A stretch of 27,541 nt of DNA from Phoronis ovalis (taxonomy: Eukaryota > Phoronida > Phoronidae). Below are positions 22,601 to 27,541 of this stretch, piece after piece. Every line of letters starts with the position of its first letter. Position 1 is the stretch's first letter. The notes under the pieces are model-generated. The model was not told the DNA's origin. It was given only the letters and a program-made list of their open reading frames with translations, and did not search any database. The stretch lies in assembly GCA_028565635.1 (NCBI GenBank), contig JAOXYB010042504.1, positions 1 through 27,541 on the forward strand, read 5' to 3'. The translations under genes were made by a program, and so were the position numbers.

Positions 22601-23465
22601 TTATCTGTGACGATAATTTAATCCTAAATTTTAACTAAAACAAAGCAATTCAGAGGTCTCAGTTTTACAAGTGAAACTTTAACAAACTTTGTAATGTTCC
22701 TTGGAAAAACTAAAACTAAAGATATGTGTTCAAAAAACTGTGACATAGACTTTAATATTACAATTTTACAAATGCCTGCTACATGTAAAAAGTATTATAC
22801 ATCTTTCCATTATTGATTTATCAATAAAGACTTTAATTTTATCTGTAGAATCTAAGAAGACACCAGAAGACGTTGAGAAGGAAAAGAAAGTTCTGGAAGA
22901 GCTGTTAGAAGTTGTTGAACAAAGAGACGCTCTTGTAAAACTATTAGAGGAAGACAGAGTCAGGTACCTAGAAAATAACTACTATTTATTGCACACATTT
23001 TACTCATTGGCATTATTCTAAACTTTGGCTAGTCTTGAAAATTTGTTTGTATTGCTTGCTTATTAGTTACTGATTTTCTAATATCAGTCATAAAAACATG
23101 CCTATTTGAATATACAAAATGACGAAAATTCTTGACAAAGGTACAATAGTTTTAAATTATAAAGAAAAGAAAGAGGAACTTCCACATAAATGGTATGCGA
23201 GCATGCTTGTATTATATATTCATCTATCAAGGTCAGAAGAGTGACATCTTACAAAATGCTCAATATTTTATGTAATATGACAGGATGAGCATTTTATTTC
23301 CCTAAACACAAAACAGATAGCTGAGGTGGTAGTACAGTGAGTTCCTTCCATTTGTATTTCAGAGAAAAAGAAGAAGACAAAGACCTACAAAGCATTATGG
23401 AGAGGAAGGGTTTCCAATTATCTCCCATTACATATTGCAAGAGTCTAAGGTTGCCTGACAGTTAG
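4358..23465 (+). CDS. Mical: MICAL, F-actin methionine monooxygenase (27 coding exons, complete)
   Basis: Spliced CDS of 6,888 nt, 2,295 residues. Exons: 4358-4645, 6414-6621, 6800-6916, 7217-7575, 7932-8189, 8592-8797, 9020-9141, 9480-9630, 9848-10044, 10303-10466, 11517-11684, 12033-12239, 12440-12632, 13087-13175, 13589-13670, 14091-14262, 14587-14676, 15372-15541, 15822-15994, 16311-19020, 19290-19342, 19709-19822, 21416-21623, 21894-21990, 22502-22575, 22849-22963, 23363-23465. Every junction keeps the frame. Domain order is FAD monooxygenase (about 1-510), CH (about 525-635), LIM (831-887), disordered linker (about 890-2060), bMERB (about 2110-2285). Known for the family: NADPH-dependent oxidation of two actin methionines, which depolymerises filaments; Rab8-family GTPases bind bMERB. 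Longer than human MICAL3 (about 2,000 residues) because of the exon-20 linker. Start chosen because an in-frame TGA (4334-4336) lies just upstream. The exon chain was built by eye from splice signals and homology, not from transcripts. Confidence 0.95.
4646..6413 (+). other. MICAL intron 1
   Basis: GT-AG intron of 1,768 nt. A block at about 5760-6182 is open on the plus strand (140 codons, no good ATG) and also on the minus strand (92 codons, 5783-6061). It may be a remnant of an inserted coding element, but no family is recognisable. Confidence 0.7.
6414..6621 (+). CDS. Mical: MICAL coding exon 2: FAD ADP-binding Rossmann motif
   Basis: Residues 97-165. The GxGxxG dinucleotide motif is GCGPCG at 101-106. 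The acidic ribose-binding residue is E124 in VVEKRD. It is followed by the MICAL signatures [11 protein letters not shown] and [12 protein letters not shown]. Acceptor tttttcag, donor gtaagt. Confidence 0.95.
6800..6916 (+). CDS. Mical: MICAL coding exon 3: monooxygenase core
   Basis: Residues 166-204. It reads [20 protein letters not shown], the conserved helix-strand after the FAD-binding half, then a variable loop ([10 protein letters not shown]). Acceptor ttttaag, donor gtaagt, phase 1 on both sides. Confidence 0.93.
7217..7575 (+). CDS. Mical: MICAL coding exon 4: DG motif and substrate side of the monooxygenase
   Basis: Residues 205-324. The second flavoprotein hydroxylase motif is [12 protein letters not shown] (DG at 231-232), followed by [32 protein letters not shown] and [16 protein letters not shown], all near-invariant in MICALs. 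Homology stops at GVLNN exactly where a GC-type donor (gcaagt, 7576) occurs. Reading on would run to a stop at 7605, so the GC splice is needed. Confidence 0.93.
7576..7931 (+). other. MICAL intron 4, a GC-AG intron
   Basis: The donor is GCAAGT after AAT; the acceptor is attgtag. Protein homology (GVLNN then DYSDT) and phase fix both ends. Apart from the C at +2, the donor matches the consensus, as usual for GC-AG introns. Confidence 0.85.
7932..8189 (+). CDS. Mical: MICAL coding exon 5: GD motif of the monooxygenase
   Basis: Residues 325-410. It contains [20 protein letters not shown] and [12 protein letters not shown]. The GD pair at 405-406 is the third FAD-contacting motif of the class A flavoprotein monooxygenase fold. 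Acceptor attgtag, donor gtaaaa, phase 0 on both sides. Confidence 0.95.
8592..8797 (+). CDS. Mical: MICAL coding exon 6: PFWP active-site segment
   Basis: Residues 411-478. It starts with [13 protein letters not shown] (411-423), the MICAL segment whose Trp (here W413) lies next to the flavin. [10 protein letters not shown] and the helix [18 protein letters not shown] follow. The donor is gtgagg. Confidence 0.95.
9020..9141 (+). CDS. Mical: MICAL coding exon 7: end of monooxygenase, start of hinge
   Basis: Residues 479-519. [20 protein letters not shown] corresponds to the RYPNLN...HQVKHLY end of the catalytic domain. A Lys/Glu-rich hinge leading to the CH domain follows. Acceptor aatttcag, donor gtaagt. 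Confidence 0.9.
9480..9630 (+). CDS. Mical: MICAL coding exon 8: first half of CH domain
   Basis: Residues 520-569. [18 protein letters not shown] and the CH signature [20 protein letters not shown] are clear. The CH domain of this family is a single type 2-like calponin-homology domain beside the catalytic domain. Acceptor gctttag, donor gtaagt. Confidence 0.95.
9848..10044 (+). CDS. Mical: MICAL coding exon 9: second half of CH domain
   Basis: Residues 570-635. [39 protein letters not shown] and [13 protein letters not shown] close the CH fold. The donor gtaagt at 10045 ends the exon just after the last helix. Confidence 0.95.
10303..10466 (+). CDS. Mical: MICAL coding exon 10: Ser/Pro-rich CH-LIM linker
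   Basis: Residues 636-690. Low-complexity linker with SKSPKSPKY and [10 protein letters not shown] motifs (possible proline-directed phosphosites), then a basic amphipathic stretch, [15 protein letters not shown]. Together with the next exon (DKKERES) this makes a basic cluster that could act as a nuclear signal; that is inference. Phase 0 at its donor. Confidence 0.85.
10820..10870 (+). CDS. Possible internal first exon of a short MICAL isoform
   Basis: An ATG opens [17 protein letters not shown] and runs straight into a strong donor (AAG then gtaaga, 10871) in phase 0. Exon 11 starts in phase 0, so the join is in frame. No AG acceptor lies in the 60 nt upstream, so it would have to be a first exon with its own promoter inside intron 10. 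The product would lack the monooxygenase and CH domains but keep LIM, linker and bMERB. Only a 17-codon frame and a donor support it. Confidence 0.25.
10843..10950. repeat. Perfect 15-bp inverted repeat, 78-nt loop
   Basis: TCACAAATTAGTATA at 10843-10857 is exactly complementary to 10936-10950. No target-site duplication is obvious. The RNA hairpin would enclose the gtaaga donor at 10871. Confidence 0.7.
11517..11684 (+). CDS. Mical: MICAL coding exon 11: charged helical linker
   Basis: Residues 691-746. Almost entirely Lys/Glu/Gln ([20 protein letters not shown]), predicted by eye as a long charged helix or short coiled coil. The acceptor tcttag follows a strong pyrimidine tract. The donor gtaaat is read after TAT GGG. 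Both boundaries are phase 0, so the exon can be used with alternative upstream phase-0 exons. Confidence 0.85.
11831..11862. repeat. 16-bp tandem duplication
   Basis: ATGTAATTGTTCTTGC occurs twice head to tail in intron 11; looks like replication slippage. Confidence 0.85.
12033..12239 (+). CDS. Mical: MICAL coding exon 12: pre-LIM linker
   Basis: Residues 747-815. It contains [20 protein letters not shown] and a segment, [13 protein letters not shown], matching the Met-Ala short helix that precedes LIM in MICAL and MICAL-like proteins. Phase 0 on both sides. Confidence 0.88.
12440..12632 (+). CDS. Mical: MICAL coding exon 13: LIM domain, first zinc finger
   Basis: Residues 816-879. Zinc ligands C831, C834, H852, C855 (first zinc), then C858 and C861 (second zinc) are present with normal spacing (C-x2-C-x17-H-x2-C-x2-C-x2-C). 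Acceptor ttttttag, donor gtaaat; the remaining ligands are on exon 14. Confidence 0.96.
13087..13175 (+). CDS. Mical: MICAL coding exon 14: end of LIM domain and basic tail
   Basis: Residues 880-909. The last LIM ligands are C884 and H887 in FYCVQHLG. A basic run, [10 protein letters not shown], follows directly and could be a nuclear-localisation or phosphoinositide-binding patch (inference). Donor gtaaga, phase 0. Confidence 0.95.
13400..13519 (+). CDS. Possible alternative exon after LIM (terminal or cassette)
   Basis: After acceptor agttttag the phase-0 frame from exon 14 stays open for 39 codons: it starts [17 protein letters not shown] and stops at TGA 13517-13519. Used as a last exon it would truncate MICAL right after LIM. 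With the weak donor after AGG (gtgcaa, 13502) it would be a 102-nt in-frame cassette. No homology recognised and no poly(A) signal close by. Confidence 0.25.
   Translation, partial: ACAAAHLYYWITEHWEKIICRSERKSTIQHQKRRVQTKN
13589..13670 (+). CDS. Mical: MICAL coding exon 15: post-LIM linker
   Basis: Residues 910-936. [20 protein letters not shown], an Asn/Pro-rich linker with no recognisable fold. Chosen by its good splice sites (tttgtag, gtaata) and by phase continuity with exons 14 and 16. Confidence 0.78.
13704..13724. repeat. AT dinucleotide microsatellite
   Basis: About ten AT units in intron 15, flanked by CACAC and GTATGG. Confidence 0.85.
14091..14262 (+). CDS. Mical: MICAL coding exon 16: TPERVEF motif and acidic segment
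   Basis: Residues 937-993. [14 protein letters not shown] is the short TPERV-(D/E)-F-type motif found after LIM in MICAL-family proteins. A Glu/Asp-rich stretch ending in WTTESE follows. Acceptor tttatag, donor gtaagt. Confidence 0.9.
14587..14676 (+). CDS. Mical: MICAL coding exon 17: acidic Ser/Glu linker
   Basis: Residues 994-1023. It opens with WTTSEES, echoing WTTESE at the end of exon 16, and continues with Ser/Glu/Thr repeats and [12 protein letters not shown]. The donor gtaggc is weaker than its neighbours, but the phase fits both sides. Confidence 0.8.
14677..15371 (+). other. MICAL intron 17
   Basis: 695 nt, AT-rich, short frames only; nothing supportable inside. Confidence 0.75.
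15372..15541 (+). CDS. Mical: MICAL coding exon 18: acidic linker with conserved-looking core
   Basis: Residues 1024-1080. Acidic flanks surround a less biased core, [20 protein letters not shown]. The acceptor tttccag and phase are good; the donor gttaga is non-consensus at +3, making the 3' edge the least certain part. Confidence 0.8.
15822..15994 (+). CDS. Mical: MICAL coding exon 19: poly-acidic run
   Basis: Residues 1081-1138. About 24 residues that are nearly all Glu/Asp, then a Ser/Val/Pro segment and [10 protein letters not shown]. Good donor gtaaaa. The opposite strand of this run shows a poly-Ser open frame that is only its shadow. Confidence 0.85.
16311..19020 (+). CDS. Mical: MICAL coding exon 20: giant disordered linker exon
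   Basis: Residues 1139-2041, 2,710 nt in one exon. It opens with [17 protein letters not shown] and then loses any recognisable fold. The rest is Ser/Asp/Lys/Glu-rich and dense in SP/TP sites. It holds five degenerate TP-containing repeats (about 17850-18240) and Lys-rich blocks (about 18530-18880) around [14 protein letters not shown]. No stop occurs across 903 codons. The donor gtatgc at 19021 gives continuity with exon 21; without it the frame stops at 19065-19067. Function unknown; it probably separates the LIM and bMERB modules and carries phosphosites. Confidence 0.93.
17850..18240 (+). repeat. Five degenerate 24-27-residue protein repeats in exon 20
   Basis: Repeat starts at 17850 (DTPEIEV), 17922 (STPELAV), 18003 (DTPMKEV), 18084 (DAPELYV) and 18159 (DTPMREV). 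Spacing is 24, 27, 27 and 25 residues. The shared core is [D/S]-[T/A]-P-x-x-x-V, followed by a Lys-rich stretch. The DNA has diverged, so this is an old protein-level duplication. A looser copy (DKTPREE) occurs near 18350. Confidence 0.7.
19290..19342 (+). CDS. Mical: MICAL coding exon 21: micro-exon after the linker
   Basis: Residues 2042-2059 ([18 protein letters not shown]), 53 nt. Strong sites (attttgcag, gtatgt). The phase joins exon 20 (G + AG) to exon 22. Confidence 0.85.
19709..19822 (+). CDS. Mical: MICAL coding exon 22: basic lead-in to bMERB
   Basis: Residues 2060-2097. [20 protein letters not shown] is a basic helical stretch. It resembles [12 protein letters not shown] in the next exon, suggesting a small internal duplication. 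Acceptor cattctag, donor gtacat, phase 0 on both ends. Confidence 0.85.
19920..19995. repeat. Imperfect 36-bp direct repeat
   Basis: GATTCTAA...TTTTGCTCCTAAGCT at 19920-19956 and GATTCTAA...TTTTGCTACTAAGCT at 19960-19995, in intron 22. Confidence 0.7.
20076..20099. repeat. 12-bp tandem duplication
   Basis: ACTGTTGGTTTG twice in tandem in intron 22. Confidence 0.85.
20358..20429 (+). CDS. Possible 24-codon cassette exon in intron 22
   Basis: Between a tttacag acceptor and a gtatgt donor lies an open phase-0/phase-0 block reading [20 protein letters not shown] and ending LKCR. Exons 22 and 23 are both phase 0 at this junction, so inclusion keeps the frame and would insert a basic/aromatic segment just before bMERB. 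No homology recognised. Confidence 0.25.
21416..21623 (+). CDS. Mical: MICAL coding exon 23: bMERB first helices
   Basis: Residues 2098-2166. [36 protein letters not shown] and [11 protein letters not shown] are the signature of the bivalent Mical/EHBP Rab-binding domain (formerly DUF3585). In vertebrate MICALs this domain binds Rab8-family GTPases and can fold back on the enzyme for autoinhibition. Confidence 0.95.
21749..21818. repeat. Tandem duplication, 37-bp period with 33 identical bases
   Basis: Identical 33-nt copies at 21749-21781 and 21786-21818, in intron 23 about 75 nt before exon 24. Perfect identity means it is recent, or an assembly artefact. Confidence 0.9.
21894..21990 (+). 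CDS. Mical: MICAL coding exon 24: bMERB middle
   Basis: Residues 2167-2198. [20 protein letters not shown] and YESELMV match the conserved central bMERB helix pair. Acceptor ttttgtag, donor gtaagt. Confidence 0.95.
22502..22575 (+). CDS. Mical: MICAL coding exon 25: bMERB third helix
   Basis: Residues 2199-2223. [20 protein letters not shown] is the conserved LEDRxxRLxxELR motif. The donor is a weak GT (gttttt) at 22576, but homology and phase place the boundary there. Confidence 0.92.
22849..22963 (+). CDS. Mical: MICAL coding exon 26: bMERB third helix, distal part
   Basis: Residues 2224-2261. [20 protein letters not shown] matches the family [18 protein letters not shown] region. It ends with AG of a split codon (phase 2), which can join either exon 27 or the downstream exon at 24991 in frame. 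Confidence 0.95.
23363..23465 (+). CDS. Mical: MICAL coding exon 27: standard C-terminus
   Basis: Residues 2262-2295. [20 protein letters not shown] is the usual MICAL ending (EREEDKDL...KGF), followed by [14 protein letters not shown] and TAG at 23463-23465. A possible internal donor (AG before gttgcc, 23450) is discussed with the alternative last exon. Confidence 0.93.
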
Positions 23466-24990
23466 TTATCTTATGCCTGCCTGCCTTACTGTGTGAGTGC
23501 TCACATTCTTTATTAGAGTGGTGCTACTATATGTAGACATTAAGGGTGATAGACTGATAGCCAGACATCTGTGCCACATTATTGGTTCAAAACTATGTAC
23601 TTCCTTTGTGCAGTGAACAAAACTTGATCTACAAGACTTTTATATTAAAGCAAATCAGTGCATATAGATATCTGGCTAGTTAGTCCATCCTAAGGTTTTG
23701 AACAGTTTGGTCATCACAGCTGTTATACTATCATGTGTAGATTGTTCCCAATACTATCACATGGTTGATATTCCTAGCATTTTGCACAAAATTTTTACAA
23801 ACACCAAACTATACAAGTTATCTGTTTTGCAAGATCTGATTCTGTCTGAAGCAGATACGTCTGTCATAAAATCCCGCCATGTAACTATCTAGACTCAATG
23901 ACATGTTTGGTTGCTGTGCATCTTTACATTTCTACAGGAATTTTACAAAATTGCAAGTGAGCATGCATGCATCATGCTAGACTTTAGTAATATTTCGTAT
24001 ATTAGGCTCATGTCTAAATATGGAAAATGCCTGCTTCTGACCAGACTGTCTCAAATTAATGGCGCAGTGATATAATTTGCTTGTACTTGGAAAAGGTAGT
24101 TAGTGGTTCTGAGCTCATAAATGCCATTGAAGGATTATTTATCAGATGCGAAACTTATAGTTAATAATTTAAAACATTTGCTAAAATAATCATAATGTGG
24201 CAAGCAATTTAGGGGTGGCTTATGCTTTATTCAGTTTATAAGTTACTGTAGCACATAACACAACGCTGTATGAATAACTATCAGCTGACTACGCTAAATA
24301 ATCTTACATTAGATTTGTAGCGTGCTTTATTAATTTTGGACATACTATGAAAGAGGAAACTAACTTGATATCTCTCTTGAGTAGCTTTACTATTTTCATT
24401 GTTTTTTTTGTGAATTAATTTTTTTCCACAAACCATAATTTCTCACTTCTTTTCTGGATTAATTTTCATTATAATGCTGCTATTAAGAAGTGTAAGAAAA
24501 GAAGATAATAAAGTTGTTTCCACTTTGACAGTAACACCACTTATTGAATGAGTACACACAGTAGCTTATAACAGTAAATACTCAGACTGAGTAATATAAG
24601 ACTAGTCTAGCACGTAATCTTTATTATGCTTTTAGGCATTAAAGAAAAAGATTATTATATTGACATGTGCTTGATGAGTACTATATCAATGTGTTAGTAT
24701 GGACTTGTGGTTCTATCTAACTGTTTGAATTTGCATAATATATGCAAGGCACAGTGTAGTAAAAAATATCTGTTAAGTTGCAAAATAACTACCACCTTAT
24801 ATAATTAATTGGATAAATAATTAAGACTTAACATAATATTAATCTTACTGAACATCTAACATTAACTACACATAGGCCTAACCAAATGGTATTACCTAGT
24901 ATTAACAGCCTTTGAGGGCCACAATTATATAGTTAATATATATAGTTTATACTCTACCCAGCATGACTGTATGTTGTTTTCCCTTTTCAG
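23466..24990 (+). other. 3' UTR of the standard MICAL isoform, and intron of the alternative one
   Basis: AT-rich, with no coding signal that I trust. It carries an ATTAAA at 23644-23649 and an AATAAA at 24507-24512 followed by a GT-rich stretch; these are candidate poly(A) signals for transcripts ending in exon 27. The right edge is a good acceptor (cccttttcag) at 24990. Confidence 0.55.
24507..24512 (+). terminator. Candidate poly(A) signal AATAAA for the exon-27 isoform
   Basis: AATAAA with a GTTGTTT stretch just after it, about 1 kb past the exon-27 stop. Use is inferred. Confidence 0.4.
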
Positions 24991-25198
24991 CAAATGGTGT
25001 ATGCGTTTCTTGGGTTTGATATGGTTAACAGGCATGGCTGGAACTTTGTACGTTCATGTTAACTACAGCATGCCCGATAACATTGAACATGCTCCCAGCA
25101 TGACTTTACCCGTGGTTTCAGAAATAAAGAATTTTGTCCTGAGTTATGTCGATGATGTGTATGATTATTGGTCACATTTGTGTAATACCATATTTTAG
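24991..25198 (+). CDS. Mical: Probable alternative last exon of MICAL encoding a hydrophobic tail
   Basis: Acceptor cccttttcag, then an open frame of 69 residues ending at TAG 25196-25198. Read in phase 2 it follows exon 26, or exon 27 cut at 23449, without a frame break. The products would be 2,330 or 2,359 residues. It begins SKWCMRFLGLIWLTGMAG, a basic residue followed by about 18 hydrophobic residues (a possible membrane anchor). About 45 mostly aromatic/acidic residues follow. Two AATAAA signals downstream support a terminal exon. I know of no MICAL with such a tail; it could instead belong to an unrelated gene. Confidence 0.5.
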
Positions 25199-25617
25199 AT
25201 AACTAAACAGATTGGCCAGATACGTTGAGGAGTGAATATGAACTATTTTAAAGATGTGTATGATATAACTACACGAATCATTTTTTATTCGATAGGTGTT
25301 GTACAATATTACACTTTTTCCTTAATCTAACTATCTATATTACCGATAAATTTAAATTGTCATTTAGAAAGTGCCATGTTGTATTGTGTGTGGCTTGAAG
25401 TGACCACTAGTCCTTCTAAAGCATAACTGCCAGTTGTTCTCAAAGTTGTTTGTGGTTCGCGTTAAATTATTATAGGAAAGCTGTGATAGACTTGCTATTT
25501 ATTTAAGATTGTACTGTTTACTAGTTTTTGACGTCAAATTTCTAATCATGCGAGATATCAAATGTGATATAATATTGCAAAGTGAAAAGCTCACTTTACA
25601 TTGTGTTGTGACATAAA

Positions 25618-25623
25618 AATAAA
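25618..25623 (+). terminator. Candidate proximal poly(A) signal AATAAA
   Basis: AATAAA followed by T-rich sequence, 420 nt past the stop of the alternative last exon. Confidence 0.45.
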
Positions 25624-25955
25624 GTTTTATAATTACAGGTTGATGCGTAAGTAGTAGTATCAGCTTTTTTGTAGCAACTTGATGTATACAAGGTAATGTT
25701 TTACTTATGGTATACAGATCACTATTGTTTTAAATAGATAATAGTTAATAGGTCACTTTTATTGCCAGTTTACTGTGCGCCAGCAATTATGCAGCATGGT
25801 GAATACTGCATTTTGAAATGTTGCTGTGGAATAGCCTGGCTATTTATGCAAAGGAGTGTTGTTACATGTAATAAGCTAGCTGTAGAATCTATTCTAATGT
25901 TATTGATATTGTATAGATATGACATTTTACTTGACTGTGTACAAATCTTCATATG

Positions 25956-25961
25956 AATAAA
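25956..25961 (+). terminator. Candidate distal poly(A) signal AATAAA
   Basis: AATAAA followed by TATTTGTTC and, about 25 nt on, GTGTGTTT, which is a classic downstream element pattern. Confidence 0.45.
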
Positions 25962-25980
25962 TATTTGTTCTGAAACAAAT

Positions 25981-27264
25981 CTAAATGTGTGTTTAATTCC
26001 ATATTAATCCTGATCAAGTCCGAAAAACTACACCCTCCCTCCCTACACATTCAACATAATAATATTTCCAATTACGATCACTCGAGTAAATACAATAGTA
26101 GTTGCCTTTTCCATGAACAGCAACATAACTTGCACCAGACGTCATCGAAAAATAGAAGTTGAACGTTTCCAAATTGAATCCCATCAGGCCAGGCAGGACA
26201 CCTTATTTGAAACAAATACGTCTGCTGCATGAAATTTGTAAATGCTTCTTGCAATTAGAGCCGTTGACAATCTGAACAAAATGCAAGATTGAATGCATAA
26301 CAAGCATATTAGTGGTACACTTCAGCACTGTTACTAAAATACTTAATTATCTGTCCACAAACAAAACCACATGCATCTTTTTAAAGATGCTATGTTAAAA
26401 CAAAATGCCCACCTGGTGAGAGGTGTTGTCTTGCAAACATACAAAGGACCAGTTTGATATTTACTAAACAAGAAAAAGACTGCTTTGGTCGACAAAAATA
26501 GTTTGAGAGAAAATGCCGACTTTTACGATGGGTGTTTAACGCTTTTTGCAAGGTCATTTTAAAATACCACCTAGCCTATTACAACCGTCCATCTATGACC
26601 TGGAGGTTGAAACCTTTGTAGGTATTGCTTTGTCCTTGTATTTAAATGGTTTATCTTCCTGCAATCTCATATGAGCCTGGAGGTTACCATTCTAAGCACA
26701 TGCTAAGCCCTCGCTACTGTTTAAATAAAAATTTGTGAAAAATCTGCATTACATTTTTTATGACTTTAGATGTGTGTGCAACGCATGAAATTTAATTAAC
26801 GTTTTATGACACCTTATAAAAATTATAAATTACATCCCACAGCAAAATCCTGCTGATCTAAATTCAAGCTACAAGAAGTAAATGAAACTTCCGTTATTTG
26901 CTATGACCAAATTGTAAATATATTGAATAATCGGTTTCTGCACCATTCATTCGACTCAAGCAAGTGAAAGTTCCCGTCACATTCGGTAGAAAATATTGCC
27001 TTCTGTTTTAAAAAGAGGCCTTTGCTAACACTGTTTTCTTTTAATAACATTTTACTTTAACACAAGATACAATTATACATTCAGATACAGCAATAAAATA
27101 TTACTTTTGAATAAAAAACAGTTACTTAATATACATAAATTACTTGCAGCTAAAAATTCTTTGTAAAAAATTTGTTACTAGGCACTGGGCTGACAGAAAC
27201 ATATACCATTCATAAGACCGACCATATGACAGTAATAAGGCACAGGAAAAAAACAACTACAAAT
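25981..27264. other. Intergenic region, possibly including a minus-strand 3' UTR
   Basis: No coding frame of interest. TTTAAT motifs on the plus strand (ATTAAA on minus), for example near 27039, could end a minus-strand transcript whose last coding exon is at 27265-27435. Nothing else seen. Confidence 0.5.
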
Positions 27265-27435
27265 TCAAATGGAAAGTTTGAACAAACTGTGTTTTGCTTT
27301 TCCAAAAGACATCACACTATTATGGCTTACATCAGCCAAGTTAGAAGACATAATTGTTCTTGCATCGGTTTCACTCAGGTCAGTTGGCAGTTTCAACAAT
27401 CCTTTGCAGGCTTCACCAGTTTCAACATGTGCTTC
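27265..27435 (-). CDS. Possible last coding exon of a convergent neighbouring gene (partial, unrecognised)
   Basis: On the minus strand, after an acceptor-like gtaaacag (ending at 27436), a 56-codon frame starts EAHVETGEACKGLLKLPTDL and ends GKAKHSLFKLSI with TGA at 27265-27267. Composition looks like ordinary soluble protein. The plus strand of the same stretch is also open, so the strand is not certain. An alternative reading of the window edge on the same strand gives VTLNDSTPGDQYQSPAI with a stop at 27480-27482, in which case this stretch would be 3' UTR. Family not recognised. Confidence 0.35.
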   Translation of the reverse strand, partial: EAHVETGEACKGLLKLPTDLSETDARTIMSSNLADVSHNSVMSFGKAKHSLFKLSI

Positions 27436-27541
27436 CTGTTTACAATATACTGAGACTAATAGAACTACACATTGATTGGTTATATAGCAGGAGACTGATA
27501 CTGATCCCCGGGGGTGCTGTCATTCAAAGTCACTATATATA

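Larger units (their letters stand above)
25199..25980 (+). other. 3' UTR of the alternative last exon
   Basis: AT-rich non-coding sequence after the stop at 25198. AATAAA at 25618-25623 and again at 25956-25961, the second followed by a T/G-rich stretch. Transcripts probably end near 25640 and/or 25980. Confidence 0.5.

Noticed and set aside
1-27541. Bacterial-type features (CRISPR array, operons, IS elements) and tRNA/rRNA genes
   Set aside because: The window is an intron-containing animal gene; I saw no repeat-spacer pattern, no transposase and no tRNA A/B-box pair.

Overview
This is a eukaryotic, animal nuclear window. It is AT-rich, with short coding blocks separated by introns that follow GT/AG rules. 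One gene dominates the + strand: a complete MICAL ([F-actin]-monooxygenase; FAD monooxygenase + CH + LIM + bMERB). I could chain 27 coding exons from 4358 to 23465. All phases agree at every junction, the summed CDS is 6,888 nt, and the product is 2,295 residues. Having all four MICAL modules in one protein, with high intron density, suggests an invertebrate bilaterian. A spiralian such as a mollusc, annelid or brachiopod would fit, but the species is inference and cannot be settled from this sequence.

Layout. 1-4307: upstream sequence with no supportable coding gene; it may be a 5' UTR intron and/or intergenic. 4308-4357: 5' UTR carrying a 7-codon upstream ORF. 4358-9141 (exons 1-7): the flavin monooxygenase domain. 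9480-10044 (exons 8-9): the CH domain. 10303-12239 (exons 10-12): a basic/coiled linker. 12440-13175 (exons 13-14): the LIM domain. 13589-15994 (exons 15-19): a strongly acidic linker. 16311-19020 (exon 20): a single 2.7-kb exon encoding about 903 residues of disordered, Ser/Thr-Pro and Lys-rich linker. 19290-23465 (exons 21-27): a basic lead-in and the bMERB Rab-binding helices. 23466-24990: 3' UTR or intron. 24991-25198: a probable alternative last exon, in phase with the MICAL frame, encoding a hydrophobic tail; it is followed by two AATAAA signals. 25981-27264: nothing convincing. 27265-27435, minus strand: a possible last coding exon of a convergent neighbouring gene.

The single protein probably links Rab-marked membranes (bMERB), actin (CH, monooxygenase) and LIM-mediated partners, and disassembles F-actin by methionine oxidation, as established for the family. 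The most interesting unexplained structure is alternative-isoform potential inside the gene: a membrane-tail last exon, a possible internal first exon that would skip the enzyme and CH domain, and two phase-compatible cassette/terminal exon candidates. One intron is GC-AG.
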